Notes: generated from the letters alone by a model not told the origin. Numbered from the stretch's first letter, positions 1 through 10,698 are shown. The stretch is DNA of 64,000 bases from Forficula auricularia (GCA_024734495.1 JALMQS010000099.1:64656270-64720269), one strand, 5' to 3'. Numbers and translations: made by a program.

Positions 1-730
1 TGGAAATAATGAAAACTCGGTGAGCTCTCTGCGAATTTTGGTGTTCTGACAACTTTTGTCCTCGAAAATATTGAGCTAAAATGGAGAAACTTAAAAAAAG
101 CTGCAGTTTATTATTTTAAAGTTGTGTGCCAAATTTCAGAATATTAGCTACTACCTACAAAGTTCCAAAACCATATAACAACAATTCCCCTTTCTCTAAT
201 TTTTTGCATTGTTCCAATGAAAGTTCTTATTCTAGAAAACTCAAAATTTACTCGCTTTTTCATATTTGTGAAATGTTAACATTTGGCACTAGAAATGAAA
301 AAATCGTAATTTGGACAGACAGAAAAAAATCATACTTGGAAATAATTTTTAAAACACAGACATAAATCAACAGCTCTTCTACTCTAGGCAATACAATCTT
401 TCCAGATTTACAATAAATTATATTACTTTTAATTTCGGTGAATTCGTAATTGCTCGAGGGCAAAAAGTTTGGAATTTGGAATGTTGGAAATTGACACCAA
501 GTGCAGTTTATTAATTAAAATTTTGTGACCAAATTTCAGCTCATTAGCTGAAATTCATTTAGAAGTAAAGAAGCTAGAATTCTCACAATATAATCATTTC
601 TTTCTTTTGAAAACATAATCATTTTGGCTCCAGAAACTTTCTACGATCTGCCGTTCTCGAGCTATTAGTAGTAAACTAAATAAGATTCATACTTGAAATT
701 TAGAAGTTGTATGTATTTATTTATAAATAT
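1..730. repeat. Degenerate dispersed repeat, two related segments
   Basis: No gene is visible. Two segments, about 95-330 and 490-680, share a phrase built on 'ccaaatttcag...attagct' followed by text about cell-like 'gaaatttgaagtt' tracts, so this looks like a decayed internal duplication of a dispersed repeat. Its last part ('agtaaactaaataagat', then 'acttgaaattt') recurs near 59000, which ties it to the family around 58.9 kb. The short open frames here begin and end inside this material and look like chance. Confidence 0.4.
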
Positions 731-735
731 TTAAA

Positions 736-900
736 TTGAAAGTTTTTTGCCGAGGGTAGCAGAATTTTTATATATTGAAGGAGACAATAAAAGAGTGTCT
801 TCTGCTGGAATTATAAATTTTATTTATAACGAGACTATAGTTTCGAGGGCATTGGTCTATTACAATTGATTCACAGGAATTTTCCAATCATACAACATTT
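736..900 (-). repeat. Ribozyme-type repeat, partial copy (family A)
   Basis: This is a partial copy of the family seen complete near 34.3-34.6 kb. It starts with the module 'gccgagggtagcagaattt', continues with 'gagacaataaaagagtgt' and 'cttctgctggaatt', and ends with the minus-strand text GAAACTATAGTCTCG. The upstream CTGATGA core box is altered in this copy (the minus strand reads 'agaccaatg'), so it should not self-cleave. It abuts the Helitron fragment that follows. Confidence 0.6.
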
Positions 901-1346
901 TTTCACCCCTTTTTGGGTGGTTTTTGAGGTGGTTTTTGGGGGAAATTATTTTAAACAAAAGTTGTCAGAAATCACATCCCCTAGAACTTTGCTCATTATA
1001 AAATTTGCCGTAGGGTTAATAGTTTAGGAGCTATTTGATAATTCTCATTCGTGTGCCCCCCAAACCCCCTTTTGGGGTCAAAATATCAAAACGTTATATA
1101 GCTAAAAATGTAAGTTAGAAGACATCTGATACAAATATGAAATTTCATAATAATCCCTTTAGCCGTTTTAGCGTGAATCGTGAGCAACTTTTCGCGGAAA
1201 CCACTAAAAGAGACAGACATACAGACAGGCAGGAATTTTGTTGAAGGTGTTTTCGTTCATAACTTTGCTTTGAAACGTGTGCAACCAAAATTTGGCGTAA
1301 TTTGGAGCAATGTACAGACAAAACCTTAATTATATATATATATAGA
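890..1346 (-). mobile_element. Non-autonomous Helitron, 5' part only
   Basis: Read on the minus strand this begins TC followed by a TATATATA run and then 'aattaaggttttgtctg', the 5' end shared with the copies at 12.9, 28.5, 43.6 and 44.6 kb. The insertion point is between A and T, as expected for Helitrons. The body has the common blocks 'gtgcaaccaaaatttggcg', 'gtgaatcgtgagcaactttt' and 'aaaagttgtcagaaatcac'. The 3' half, with its GC-rich hairpin, is missing. No Rep/helicase coding is present. Confidence 0.55.
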
Positions 1347-1704
1347 TATTTATTTGCATCAAGCAGTGGGCACCCTCATTGATTTCTTCTTAAAAATACC
1401 AGTAAATCTCAAAATTTGATTTGTTATAACCTGAACAGCAGATCACTTAAATTTCGACATTCCAATGAATTAATTTAGAAGCTACAATATAAACCCATCT
1501 CGAATTTTGCATATTTAAAGAATAAAAGAGTCAGGTGAGGCATTGATCAGTCAGGAATTTTGTTTGGAATGGGTTCTATCGTGTTGTTGAAAAGGTTTAA
1601 TTGTTTGAAATTTATAATTACTGCCAGAGAAAATTAATGTTTCTAAAGTTTTTTTTTTCAAGCGTTCCTCAAACACAATAACATTTATTCATAGTATTTT
1701 TCAT

Positions 1705-1849
1705 TTAAAAGTCACAAAACATGTTCTCTTTTCTTGGAACTTCTGGAGAACCCCCCTTCTTCTTCTCTGGACCCAGAGGACTCCCCTGCTGGTTATATGT
1801 CTGACTGTGTTGGTCAGAGTGATGATTTGGAAAGTTTTGACCACCCAAG
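1705..1849 (-). CDS. Candidate terminal coding exon (strand uncertain)
   Basis: This G+C-richer stretch of about 145 bases reads open in two ways. On the minus strand, an acceptor-like 'tttttaattacag' is followed by about 47 codons rich in Q, N, H, S, P, G and K that end in ...ENMFCDF and TAA at 1705-1707. An AATAAA lies 16-21 bases past the stop. On the plus strand a frame from about 1695 to a stop near 1855 gives a serine-, proline- and acid-rich sequence ending ...ESFDHPSCN. Either could be the tail of a nuclear or regulatory protein. I recognise no family. The base composition, the open frames and the lack of any match to the other repeats here suggest coding. I list the minus strand because its acceptor is the better one and because the small exon at 34.2 kb is also minus. 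The phases of those two exons do not join directly in their best frames, so they may be separated by other exons or be unrelated. Confidence 0.3.
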
Positions 1850-2071
1850 CTGTAATTAAAAACTTGGCTCAAATTTCCTATTAAGAACACAACATTTCGG
1901 CTTTTAATCCTGGAATCTTTTTCAAATGTTCATTGAATCTCGTTGTATTTAACAAGAACTGAAAACAGCTCCAGAATAAGGAATACAAAAGTTTTTATGT
2001 ATACCAATAAAAAATGTGCTAATATCTAATTTCATCAAGACATTTAAACACAAGCAAAAATATCAATCGAC

Positions 2072-2155
2072 TAAGGGCCGGTTGTATGTCACAAAGTAAA
2101 TGCTTTTTACCACTAACAAACGGTAGATGGTAAATGAAGGCACTGATAGCTAATC

Positions 2156-2165
<10 letters not shown>
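2072..2165 (+). mobile_element. Harbinger/Tourist-like MITE, left half
   Basis: A TAA trinucleotide is followed by GGGCCGGTTGTATGTC and 'aaagtaaatgctttttacc', the terminal sequence shared with the hairpin copies at 5704-5880 and 6790-6880. This copy runs into a long TA microsatellite and has no right end. Confidence 0.6.

Positions 2166-2216
<51 letters not shown>
2159..2216. repeat. (TA)n microsatellite
   Basis: An almost perfect TA dinucleotide run of about 58 bases. It lies at the broken end of the MITE fragment beside it. Confidence 0.95.
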
Positions 2217-2219
<3 letters not shown>

Positions 2220-3320
2220 TAATGCTGATTATTGTTCTTTATTAAAGAATTGTGTAATTATTTATTATATTAATCAAATCAAAGAAATACAAAATTATAA
2301 ATAAACAGTTGCAAATCGGTGACAAAAATGTTGGCGACCAACCTTTTTGTAACGGTTGCTTTATAATCTTTGCGACTATAATTTAACGATAATACAACAC
2401 AGTTGCAAAACGGAAAAACGAGACATAACTACCGTTTTGAACCTAAATATAACTATATAATGACTATAATTCAATCAATCAAAAAAGTTGCATTTGGGTT
2501 TTATTTTGGTCTCTGTGATATACGGGTATAGTCTCTACCAATTAAATTATATTTATAAATATTTATACCTGCTACATAAATGTATATGTTTATTTGCATC
2601 AAGCGGAGGACAACCTCATTGATTTCTCTTTATGACTATTAATGGCATCGATTCCTTCCACCTAGAAGTTACAAAATGAAATACTTCAAATTATATTCTC
2701 TAGAATATAAATGTGAAAATATAATCGTTTTTATAAGTAAATTTAATTTAAAATTGATATGAATTGTAAATGTTGATCTATGGAAAATTAAAATTTATAA
2801 AACAAGGATGTTTTTTCGGTATTTTTTACATCAAGTGTATTGGACTTTTTTTAGTAATCGCCTTCATTCTAAATGAGATTTTCAAAAAAAAAATGTCATT
2901 ACACTTGTTAGTTTTTAACTTTTATTTCGGAATTAATGTAAGTTGGTGGCATGAATTTTTTTTTAAGCAATCTCTTATTCTTTTTAGCAAATGATTGAAA
3001 AATTATTCTCATAGTTTAATTTAACGTAGAAATCCGAAAATACAACTGGCATAAATAAATAAGAGTACTCATGATTGACGACGTCGCAGGCAATCATGAA
3101 ATCTTGGGTAATATACGTAGCGAAGCAGCCAAGTAAACATATAATCCAAGTTTCTTATACGAAGAAGCTTCTCAAAGAAGAAATGTACTTCTTTTTTTCT
3201 TTAGAATCTTAATTTATTATTTTTGTTTTATGTAGGTGTCTTAATATTCTTCTCTTCCAAATGCTTGCTTCCAAGACTGGGAGGTTTTTTTTACGGAGTG
3301 AGCTTGATAGCCTCACGTCC
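2217..3320. other. AT-rich DNA with small repeat fragments, no gene
   Basis: I see no gene. A fragment at 2590-2635 matches the 'gcatcaagcrgaggacaacc' module of the ribozyme-type repeats. Another at about 2660-2720 ends in 'tagaatataaatgtgaaa', the end of the family at 24.6 and 40.9 kb. The rest is AT-rich and featureless. Confidence 0.5.
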
Positions 3321-3324
3321 ACCT

Positions 3325-3640
3325 CATTTACTGTCGCCTTTTACGACAAGCAGAGGATACTATGGACCTATTCCCCCGCCCCCATTTTGGGTGGTTAGTT
3401 TTTGAATTTCTAGCCTTCTGAGGGTCCACAGAATATGTATACAAAATTTGGTTGCATTTTGGTCGAAAGGGCTAGAATTTTCATTTTTGACCCTCCCCCC
3501 ATTTTGGGTGGTTAGTTTTTGCATTTCTAGTCTTTTTGGGGTCCACTGAATATGTATACAAAATTTGGTTGAGTTTGGTCAAAAGGCTAGAATTTTCATT
3601 TTGCCCACCCCCCCTTTTTTTTTGTCTGATACCTAATGTT
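3325..3640 (+). repeat. Dispersed repeat sharing the Helitron internal module
   Basis: It begins with 'ctgtcgccttttacgacaag' and 'gcagaggatactatggacc' and then has two tandem copies of a block made of 'ttttgggtggttagttttt', 'catttctag' and 'tatgtatacaaaatttggtt'. The same block lies inside the Helitrons at 28.9 and 43.8 kb and, inverted, in the repeats at 11.4 and 23.4 kb. Confidence 0.6.
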
Positions 3641-3779
3641 TAAAATACATTAAAAAATAATTTATTTTATGTTCTTTTCAAAAATATATTCAGTTATTTT
3701 TCTAGTTAAATTTTTCATTTTTTTTATACCTCTTCAAAATGTGGTAGATCTTTATGCCCCACCCTGTACTTTTTAAAAT

Positions 3780-3865
3780 CAGTATTATTCAAGAGGGTTC
3801 AAGAGCCGCACGAGATTGACTGAAGGGCCACATGCGGCTCGCGAGCCACTTTGTGGCCACCTCTG
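3780..3865. mobile_element. hAT-like element end
   Basis: The stretch 'gcggctcgcgagccacttt' followed by 'gtggccacctctg' has the look of a hAT right terminus, with a GC-rich subterminal region ending in CTCTG. No matching left end was found nearby, so this is a fragment. Confidence 0.4.
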
Positions 3866-4159
3866 CTATAGAATATAAATGTGAAAGTAAAAATATATAT
3901 AATATGTATATTATATATATTCCACCTCAAACCTAGACCATTCAATACATTTTTTTAATTAGTTTAAAATATGATATTGACGTACTGGAAAGTTTTTCGT
4001 AAATAATTTTGCAAATTGATTTTTTTAAGACCTGAAACAAGTTCATATAATTATGAATAAACGTTTCTACTGATCATATAGAAAGTGAATGAATTATGAT
4101 TTGAAAAAACTTAACCTCACGGAGAAATAAATTTAGAATATATAAGTATATAAATTTGG

Positions 4160-4435
4160 AATAGACCTTATCTGGGTAGAGTATTTTCTCGGGGACTGTA
4201 TCAGTTGCCCCCAGGGGCACAAGCGGCTCAGGACCAAAGGTGTCTATTACCAACGCAGAGCGGGAACAATGTGTGCCTGTGTGTGAGAATACACGTATGT
4301 TTGTATGTGTGTGTGAGGCCAAAATGAGAAGGCGTGTGTGCAAGGGCGGCAGGAGTCCCCGGGGCGGGTTCCAGGGGCCCCACAGTCCATAGAATAGGAG
4401 CTCACACCTCCTCTAACACCTAAGGTGCAAAAAAA
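4160..4435. other. Unique GC-rich island, possible enhancer or exon
   Basis: This is one of the most GC-rich non-repeat stretches in the first 10 kb. It contains 'ccccaggggcacaagcggct' and 'agtccccggggcgggttcc', interrupted by a TG-rich simple tract at about 4265-4315. On the minus strand, an acceptor-like 'tctcacacacag' is followed by an open frame of about 40 codons containing ...VIDTFGPEPLVPLG..., but no convincing donor follows. A conserved noncoding element is equally likely. Confidence 0.25.
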
Positions 4436-4826
4436 CATATTTTATTTTTTCACATATACAATATATATACATATATAGGTACCTGTATATATACATAGTT
4501 ATAAATTATTAGTTTTATCATTTAGTTGAGGAATATTTTTAATTCTAAATTTGCATTTAATAAGCCACTGTTGCCAAATTGTAGCACGCAACGTTTCACA
4601 CTCTCACTTCTAATGCATTATAATTATTATATTTAGTCAATTTTTTGAGTTTTTATCATGGTTAAAAACAAATTAAAAAAAAAAAATCAAAAATTAAAGG
4701 TGTATATATGAAAGTGCATGAGTCTAATTCAGTTTAAAGAACTAGTCTTTAAGACTAAGGTTGATGAAATAATTTCTATATAGATTTTACATGTAAATAT
4801 TTAACACAATTGAAATTTTCTGATAT

Positions 4827-5530
4827 TTAAGGTAGTTGTTTCGCGACAATACTAGCAAAAAATTAATGCCTGAGTATATAGAACAGACAATAAGGATTCA
4901 TAGTTCATAAGCCCAAAACTTTTTGCTGTTTATGTACCAATTCTAGCCAATCCCGTGCTCCTTTGACAAATTTGGCACCATTGTAAGAGATAGAATATTT
5001 TTATATTAAAATGACAGATAAAAAATACATTTTAAATTTCTATAAAAATCGTTTTGTTATTTTTTAACAAATGTAATCAACGCCTACGTTACACCTTATT
5101 GAAAATTATAATTTTGAAAAAATCTAGCGCATGCATCTTTCGCTGATTAAATAAATGCGCTGTTGCCAAAATGTTTTTAGTGAGAATTTTTTTTAATACA
5201 TTTTTCATTATTTATTCCTTATTATCTCAGAAACTGTGTTGTAACTATGAATCAAAATTGTCTTAAAATATGTATTGGTTATTGTTTAATGTTGGTTTAG
5301 TTTTTTATAAAAATGGTAAGAACGGTTTCTTAATTATAATTAAATATGTATGTAAATTTTCCGATATCCCGTATAGTGCAATGCTAAAGAGCCCGAAAAA
5401 CTCGATTTTTGAAATTAAATATCTCCGGAACTGTATTGTTCATAAATCGATGCAGAAGTATTTAAATAATAATATATCTAAATTTCAGAAAAATCCTAAG
5501 AAAACACATTTGGCGGAACAACTACCTTAA
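4827..5530. mobile_element. TTAA-flanked non-autonomous DNA element (subfamily 2)
   Basis: TTAA occurs at both ends (4827-4830 and 5527-5530) around inverted termini. The left reads GGTAGTTGTTTCGCGACAAT and the right, inverted, reads GGTAGTTGTTCCGCC. The TTAA target is typical of piggyBac and Kolobok elements. No transposase is encoded. The right half (5310-5530) recurs inverted at 38618-38845, next to a matching left terminus. The 86-codon open frame at 5270-5530 lies inside the element and resembles no transposase I know. Confidence 0.65.
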
Positions 5531-5703
5531 AGGGGAAATTTTCAAATAAACATTTACTGGTTGTTTTTTAGAAGAATTATATTTATTTCCTATAATTTAA
5601 ATTAAAATTATGTCATAGAAAAATAGTTAAATTTTTTCTAATTTCATCACCAAATTTTATACTTCTAAGCCTACTTTTTACTAAAGAATCTGCATATGTT
5701 CGG

Positions 5704-5880
5704 TTGTATCGCAAAGTAAATGCTTTTACCACTAATAAGGTAGATGGTGTTGGGATGGCCAATCAGATGACAGGAACCTTCAGTGCCTGTCATCTGATTG
5801 GCCATCCCAGTCACTTCATTTACCATCTACCTTGGTTAGTGGTAAAAAGCATTTACTTTGCGACATGCAACCGGCCCCTA
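5704..5880. mobile_element. Palindromic Harbinger/Tourist-like MITE
   Basis: An almost complete hairpin of about 177 bp. The arms contain 'aaagtaaatgcttt', 'accactaa', 'ggtagatggt' and 'gatggccaatcagatgacag', repeated inverted around a centre near 5787. The right end reads CAACCGGCCCCTAAG; the left terminus has decayed. The family is seen again at 2072 and 6790. Confidence 0.8.
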
Positions 5881-5889
5881 AGTTGAGTT

Positions 5890-6785
5890 CATGTGAACTA
5901 TAGTAAAAAGCCTTATAATTAGAAGAAACCTTATCGTCATGATTAAATTAGTAAATGCTAATGTTAATCGAATTTTTAATTTCACGTTGGGTGGTACAGC
6001 CAAAAAAATAATCCAGCTCATCAACCTGACCACCAAAGCTTTAACAAGAAAATGATTCTATTTTTTATAGTTTCTCCAAATAGAAAAATATTGTTTTTAG
6101 ATAGGTTTATTTTTCCAGCCGAATTAGATCGGTCTGGACTCTGACTTCGAGTTTACTTTACTTTTAATTTGCAGTGAGTTAAATAAAAGCACATAATGAC
6201 TGGTACAACTGAAATAATATATTTTTGATGAACTATTTTCAACCAACCACACGATCTTTTGACTCCTAGATCTTAGGACAATGATTGTAATTAACAAACC
6301 ACTTTTTAATAACAAAAAACTTTCTTTCTCGAGTTATCATTCATGTCAGAATCCACACACACACAGAGAGACATAAAGACAAGCAGAGAACAACGCAAAG
6401 ACTCGAAATAAGTGTTAGAAAACACAAAACAGATAAATTATTTTGGTACCTTATACTGTGCTAAAAATATGATGAAATAAACACTAAATGAAGATCTCAT
6501 TCTTTATATTTATTCCATTAATCTGTATGCTCTTATAAAATATCACAGATACCTAATCATTTTGATTAAGTGCTGAAAATCTTCAAATTTTAAACTACCC
6601 TTTACTTTATTGGTAAAAAACTCATTTGATCAGTTTTTTTAGTTAACCATATGGACAGTGTGGTGAAGTAGTGAAATAAAAAAGTATTTTTTTTATTCGT
6701 TTTTTTTTCTTTTAATACCTATATGTCAAAAATACTCTTTTTGATAATAAAAAAAAAATTGAGCGACTCTAGGGTTTTAAAGACT
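5890..6785. other. AT-rich unique DNA, no gene
   Basis: I see no gene or strong repeat. A CA/GA-rich tract with 'cacacacacagagagac' occurs at 6353-6372. Short open frames such as the 63-codon minus frame at 6124-6315 show no domain or motif. Confidence 0.4.
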
Positions 6786-6789
6786 ATAA

Positions 6790-6880
6790 GGGCCGGTTGT
6801 ATGTCGCAAAGTAAATGCTTTTTATCACTAACAAACGGTAGATGGTAAAAAGCATTTACTTTGTGACATACAACCGGCCC
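6790..6880. mobile_element. Minimal hairpin MITE with TAA duplications
   Basis: A 91-bp near-perfect inverted repeat runs from GGGCCGGTTGTATGTCGC to GACATACAACCGGCCC and is flanked by TAA on both sides (6787-6789 and 6881-6883). A 3-bp TWA duplication with GGGCC-type ends is characteristic of PIF/Harbinger MITEs. It is an internally deleted form of the 177-bp copy at 5.7 kb. Confidence 0.8.
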
Positions 6881-6899
6881 TAAGAAAGTCTTATATAGT

Positions 6900-7790
6900 A
6901 AACATTGAAAAAATGATATTTTAAGAGTTATTAATTATCATGCCAAAATGTTTGAATTACCGAGATATAAGTTACCAAACTTTGTGTACGTTTTAGCTCA
7001 AAATTTGAGATGTGTCAAAACGAAATTTCATATTTATTTTTTTATTTGTTAATTCTTTATTGTGATTAAGACATGATTAGAATTTGGTTGAAATCGGACT
7101 CAAAATTACAGCGAAGGGCTTCTGAAAAAATTAAAATTATAAAATTTTTAAACCAAAAGGTTAACATTTTATATGAATGGGTCTTATATTTAATAACTGT
7201 TTAGCATCTGTAATGGCGAGGATTTCAAATAAACTAAATAAGTCCAAGACCCTTTGATCGATCTCTGACTAATTTCGCATCGGGGCCCCTTAAGACCTTT
7301 AAACAATGACTATCCACATGAAATTGATAGGAGCCATATGGGAGAGGAGGATTAGAATAAAATTAAAATCCCTAAAGCCAGAAAAAATCGATCGATTAAT
7401 TATTAGATTTTAATATACGATAGCCATGGTATGGTAAAATATGAGAGACATGGTATGGTAAAGTTATGTGGATGGCCACATCCCCTTATATCTCCTCAAA
7501 ATTTTTTATTATTCTTCTGATGAAATAGAGTTATTAGAAATTGACGCTTTGAGAATACTATATACTCTTCATCGTGATGATTTTTTTTAACTTTTTTCTT
7601 CTTTAAAATGGGATTTAAGAACCCTGAAAAATGTCACGAAAACAATAAACTTAGTAACTGAGTATATATCAATTAAAATGTTTAAATTAATCCACTTTGC
7701 ATCAAGAAGAAAATAAATTTTAAACCTCGCATATACGAAAACCTCAACCCTTGATTCTTGACATTCTTGATTTGAATTGAAAGTATCTTT
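6900..7790. repeat. Decayed dispersed repeat plus AT-rich DNA
   Basis: The part at 6960-7260 resembles the family at 10.9-11.6 and 22.9-23.7 kb, sharing phrases around 'gattagaatttggttgaaat'. The ending at 7425-7490, with 'atggtaaagttatgtggatg' before 'gccacatc', matches the end of those copies. I see no gene. Confidence 0.4.
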
Positions 7791-7893
7791 TTGCCGAAGG
7801 TAGCAGAATTTTATATTTATAGCGTCATAAATAAATTAAAAATTTATTTTTCCAGCAGAAAACACACTCTTTTATTGTATCCTTCAATTTTTG
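7780..7893. repeat. Ribozyme-type repeat end modules, inverted pair
   Basis: The module 'ttgccgaaggtagcagaat' at about 7792 is followed by the inverted module 'ccagcagaaaacacactctt' at about 7852. Both are terminal blocks of the family at 34.3-34.6 kb, joined here with the ribozyme part deleted. Confidence 0.55.
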
Positions 7894-7894
7894 A

Positions 7895-8357
7895 TTTGTA
7901 TGGTATTGTTGGAGTAGCAGTTTTGATGTTGTGGAAAAAAGTCTCTCTGATGGATTAGTTTTAGGTCAAAGATCTACTAATCTGAATCCTTTCATCCCAA
8001 ATTCTTCTTCTTCATTCCAACCTCCAGAACTAGCACAGCTTTTCCTCAAAGAAAACAAATCAATAACGTCAACGTTGATTCCACTATAAATTCAGATAAA
8101 GATCAATTTGTTGGAAAATTTGACGCATTTTAGTGATCTGGAATTCGAGCTCAATTTTTATCTTAATTAGTTTATTTTACGTGTCGCTCTGTTCGTAAAG
8201 TTCATTCATCCGTGGCATTGTTTCTTTTTGGAATTTGTACAAGCATCCGCATTCTTGTCTTTTTATACATCTCCAAATGAAATGTTGTAGGACTGTCTCA
8301 ACGAATGCTTTGTTATTAAATCTTCGAAAGACGAAAATAAAATTAAAAAAAAAAAAA
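7895..8357 (+). pseudogene. Possible retroposed mRNA 3' end (unidentified)
   Basis: An open frame without a good start covers 7895-8089 and ends in TAA. Its residues run ...EKSLSDGLVLGQRSTNLNPF... and then a Ser- and Pro-rich stretch. About 245 bases later AATAAA occurs at 8336-8341, closely followed by an A-run at 8345-8357. That order (frame, stop, untranslated part, polyadenylation signal, poly-A) is what a 5'-truncated retrocopy of an mRNA would leave. I do not recognise the protein. An overlapping minus-strand frame at 8177-8419, containing ...LQHFIWRCIKRQECGC..., is the alternative coding reading but crosses the homopolymer, so I favour the plus strand. No target duplication was found. 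Confidence 0.2.
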
Positions 8358-8529
8358 TACTTTCTCCAGGAAATCTTTAATTTATCAACTAAAAAAAGAC
8401 TAGGATCCATAGAGACCATGGAACTTGATTAATTAACGAAAATTCTTCAAAGTGGAACAGAGCCGTCTGAAGTCATAGGTTTTTGGCGATTTTTGAATCC
8501 CTGCTATGGTAAAGGCGATAGTAATTTAT

Positions 8530-8937
8530 TTGTTTGATTAAAAAATCAACTACAACGAATCGCTGCTAAACTTTATCCAAAGTCATTTGAAATATTAATA
8601 TTTCAATTTATTCCTTTATTAATAATCAGATGTCACTAGCTATTTGCAGTCCATGTTGACTTAAATTCAAAAATAGGGATCGATTCTCATCTAATACTTG
8701 AGGAATAACCATTCTACGTTGAATTTTTAAAGTTTTGATTATTATTGGTAACCATTGCTGAACGCATTGAGGAATCGACTTGAAATCTAAAATAACGATC
8801 GATTCTTATCTAATACTAGAGGAATTACCATTTGTGATGTTTTGACTATTAATGGTAGCATCTACTGAAGTCATGGAAGAATCGACTTAAAATCAAAAAG
8901 ACTAAATTCTTTTTTGGTAAACAACTCAAGCTTGTCA
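8530..8937. repeat. Single-arm copy of the 119-bp foldback family
   Basis: This carries the same blocks as 51.5-52.3 kb: 'taaactttatccaaagtc', 'aatattaatatttcaattta', then units with 'cgattctcatctaatacttg', 'ggtaaccattgctgaa' and 'gaggaatcgactt', ending at the palindrome half 'ggtaaacaactcaagcttg'. It holds about three units and stops at the point that forms the hairpin centre in the large copy. Confidence 0.7.
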
Positions 8938-9027
8938 ATTCGATGTATCTCATCCACTAAGTTACTATATTAAAATTTAGAATTTATATTTAGATATATA
9001 AGTATTCATGTTTTCTGAAATCAAAAA

Positions 9028-9874
9028 TTAAGGAGGTTCTTTCGCGACAATCTATACAAAAAGTTTTACCATCGTAACCACTCTATAAATATGAACGGTG
9101 CTAAAATTTTAGATTATGTTTTTTTAACGTGACTGTACTTTTTACACTACTATATTCTCTTTATGAATGAATCGTTTCCAAGCCATTGATATTATATCCC
9201 CTCCACTAAAAATAATCCCCCAAATATGTTTTTTTATTTTTTATCAAAACTACGAGGTAAATAATTTCAATTTTTTTAAGCTACTCCGAATATATTATTC
9301 TAACAAATATTAGTTTTTCATCAAGATGGTGAAAGTCCTTCAATGAAAAAAATAAAATAATGATCATTTTCCCACCCTTTCCCAATCTACCATATGTAAA
9401 AATTTCATCTTTAATTGCAATTATTTCATATTTGATGTGTTAAATCGTCTTCAAATTTTAGCAGTGTGTTTATTATGCTTTTAATGACTTATATAATTAA
9501 AGTTTTGACCATCGTTTTTTTGAAAATAGTTGGTAGTTTTTTCAAAAAATCAGCTCGGGTTCAGATTAACCAAGATATATTTTAAAAGAGACAGAATTCA
9601 ATCAATCTTTATCCGACAAATTCTAAGATTTTAGTAGAAATATTATTAAATTGCGATATCAGAGGGGATTCATCACCCCAGGAGTCGAACCTGAGAACTA
9701 ACACGCTATCCGGGCAGTCAGCTCACACCTCTGATATCGCAATTTAATAATATTTCTAGTAAAATCTTAGAATTTGTCCGAAAAAGATTGATTGAATTCT
9801 GTCTCTTTTAATGACTTATATTCCAAGTTTCGAAGACTTCTTGAATTTTTGCATTTGTGAAAGAACTTCCTTAA
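9028..9874. mobile_element. TTAA-flanked non-autonomous DNA element (subfamily 1), interrupted
   Basis: TTAA at both ends (9028-9031 and 9871-9874) encloses inverted termini: left GGAGGTTCTTTCGCGACAAT, right (inverted) GGAAGTTCTTTCACAAATGC. Without the insertion at 9494-9804 the body is about 520 bp and matches the copies at 30981-31505 and 59708-60498. No transposase is present. The family looks Kolobok- or piggyBac-like from its target site only. Confidence 0.7.
9494..9804 (-). mobile_element. tRNA-like hairpin insertion with 16-bp target duplication
   Basis: The insertion splits the surrounding TTAA element. The 16 bases 'cttttaatgacttata' occur at both 9478-9493 and 9805-9820, while the uninterrupted copy at 31.4 kb has one related copy. 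A duplication this long suggests target-primed retrotransposition. Inside, arms of about 83 bases (9583-9665 and 9728-9810) pair almost perfectly around a 62-base loop. On the minus strand the loop carries a tRNA-type B box, GGTTCGACTCC, in a T-arm (TCAGG stem, TTCGACT loop, CCTGG stem). See also 43.4, 46.2, 46.5 and 57.6 kb. Confidence 0.7.
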
Positions 9875-9938
9875 ATTAAAATTTTGATAGATGTTTATTT
9901 TGGGAAGGGTCCAATTTTCTCTGTAGCTCAAAATAAAA

Positions 9939-10113
9939 CAAATGGTATGGGCACCACACGACTTTTTCACATTAGTTTCTCACTTATTTTCATCTTGGAT
10001 ATAGAAGCTCTCAAAGTGTCAGGATCCTGCCGGCAGACAATCGCAATACTTCACATTATATCCTATATCATTACATGATATAGAGAATATATGTATATGT
10101 GAAAGTAAAAAAA
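9939..10113 (+). repeat. Internally deleted copy of the GTGTGGGCACCACAC family
   Basis: It starts at 'ggtatgggcaccacacgac' followed by 'cacattagtttctc' and jumps to the other end, 'gatatagaagctctcaaag', then 'gatatagagaatatatg' and 'gtgaaagtaaaa'. The longer copies are at 40922-41710 (same strand) and 24599-25258 (inverted). It encodes nothing. Confidence 0.65.
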
Positions 10114-10119
10114 CAAAGA

Positions 10120-10690
10120 GAGTGTTTTGTGACATTTTTATTTTTAAATTTATTCTTCGATTTCAATTTTTTTTTCGGAAAATCGTGGAAATAATTGGCG
10201 CGATGGAAGGATTTCTTCTGCATTTTATAATCGTCGGAAGAGACGATTGGTAATAATTTATTCTGCCGTTTGTTTCTTTTATAATTGGCACTAAAAATTA
10301 ATTAGTCATCTATCTACTATCTATAAAAGCCTTTGGCGAATTCGATCTCTAATTGGAATTCTGAAACAATCCGCAATTTTGCAACGATTTTGAATCTACC
10401 ATCTCCCTGCTTGTAAGGATTACAGAAAGTACCTACAGTAGTAAAAAAGAACTAATGCTGTTGAAGTGAGATTACAAATGATTTCTTATACATTTCAAGT
10501 ACCATTTATGATTTAAATCAGTAAATAAAACAATTGTAGAATAGATTGAATTACATGGTATTTTATAGTTATCGACCGATATCTAATTCAAACCCTATTG
10601 TTAGTGGATCTAACCTTTAAAAGAGGTTATCTATTTCTTTTATAGATTATGAGTTACAAATCCTATACTTCAGTAACCAAAAAATGTCTA
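10120..10690. other. AT-rich unique DNA, no gene
   Basis: I see no gene, no strong repeat and no exon-like island here. Confidence 0.4.
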
Positions 10691-10698
10691 CTCCCACA

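Noticed and set aside
2770..2994. 74-codon Phe/Ile-rich open frame that looks like membrane segments
   Set aside because: AT-rich DNA gives such frames by chance. There is no supporting context.
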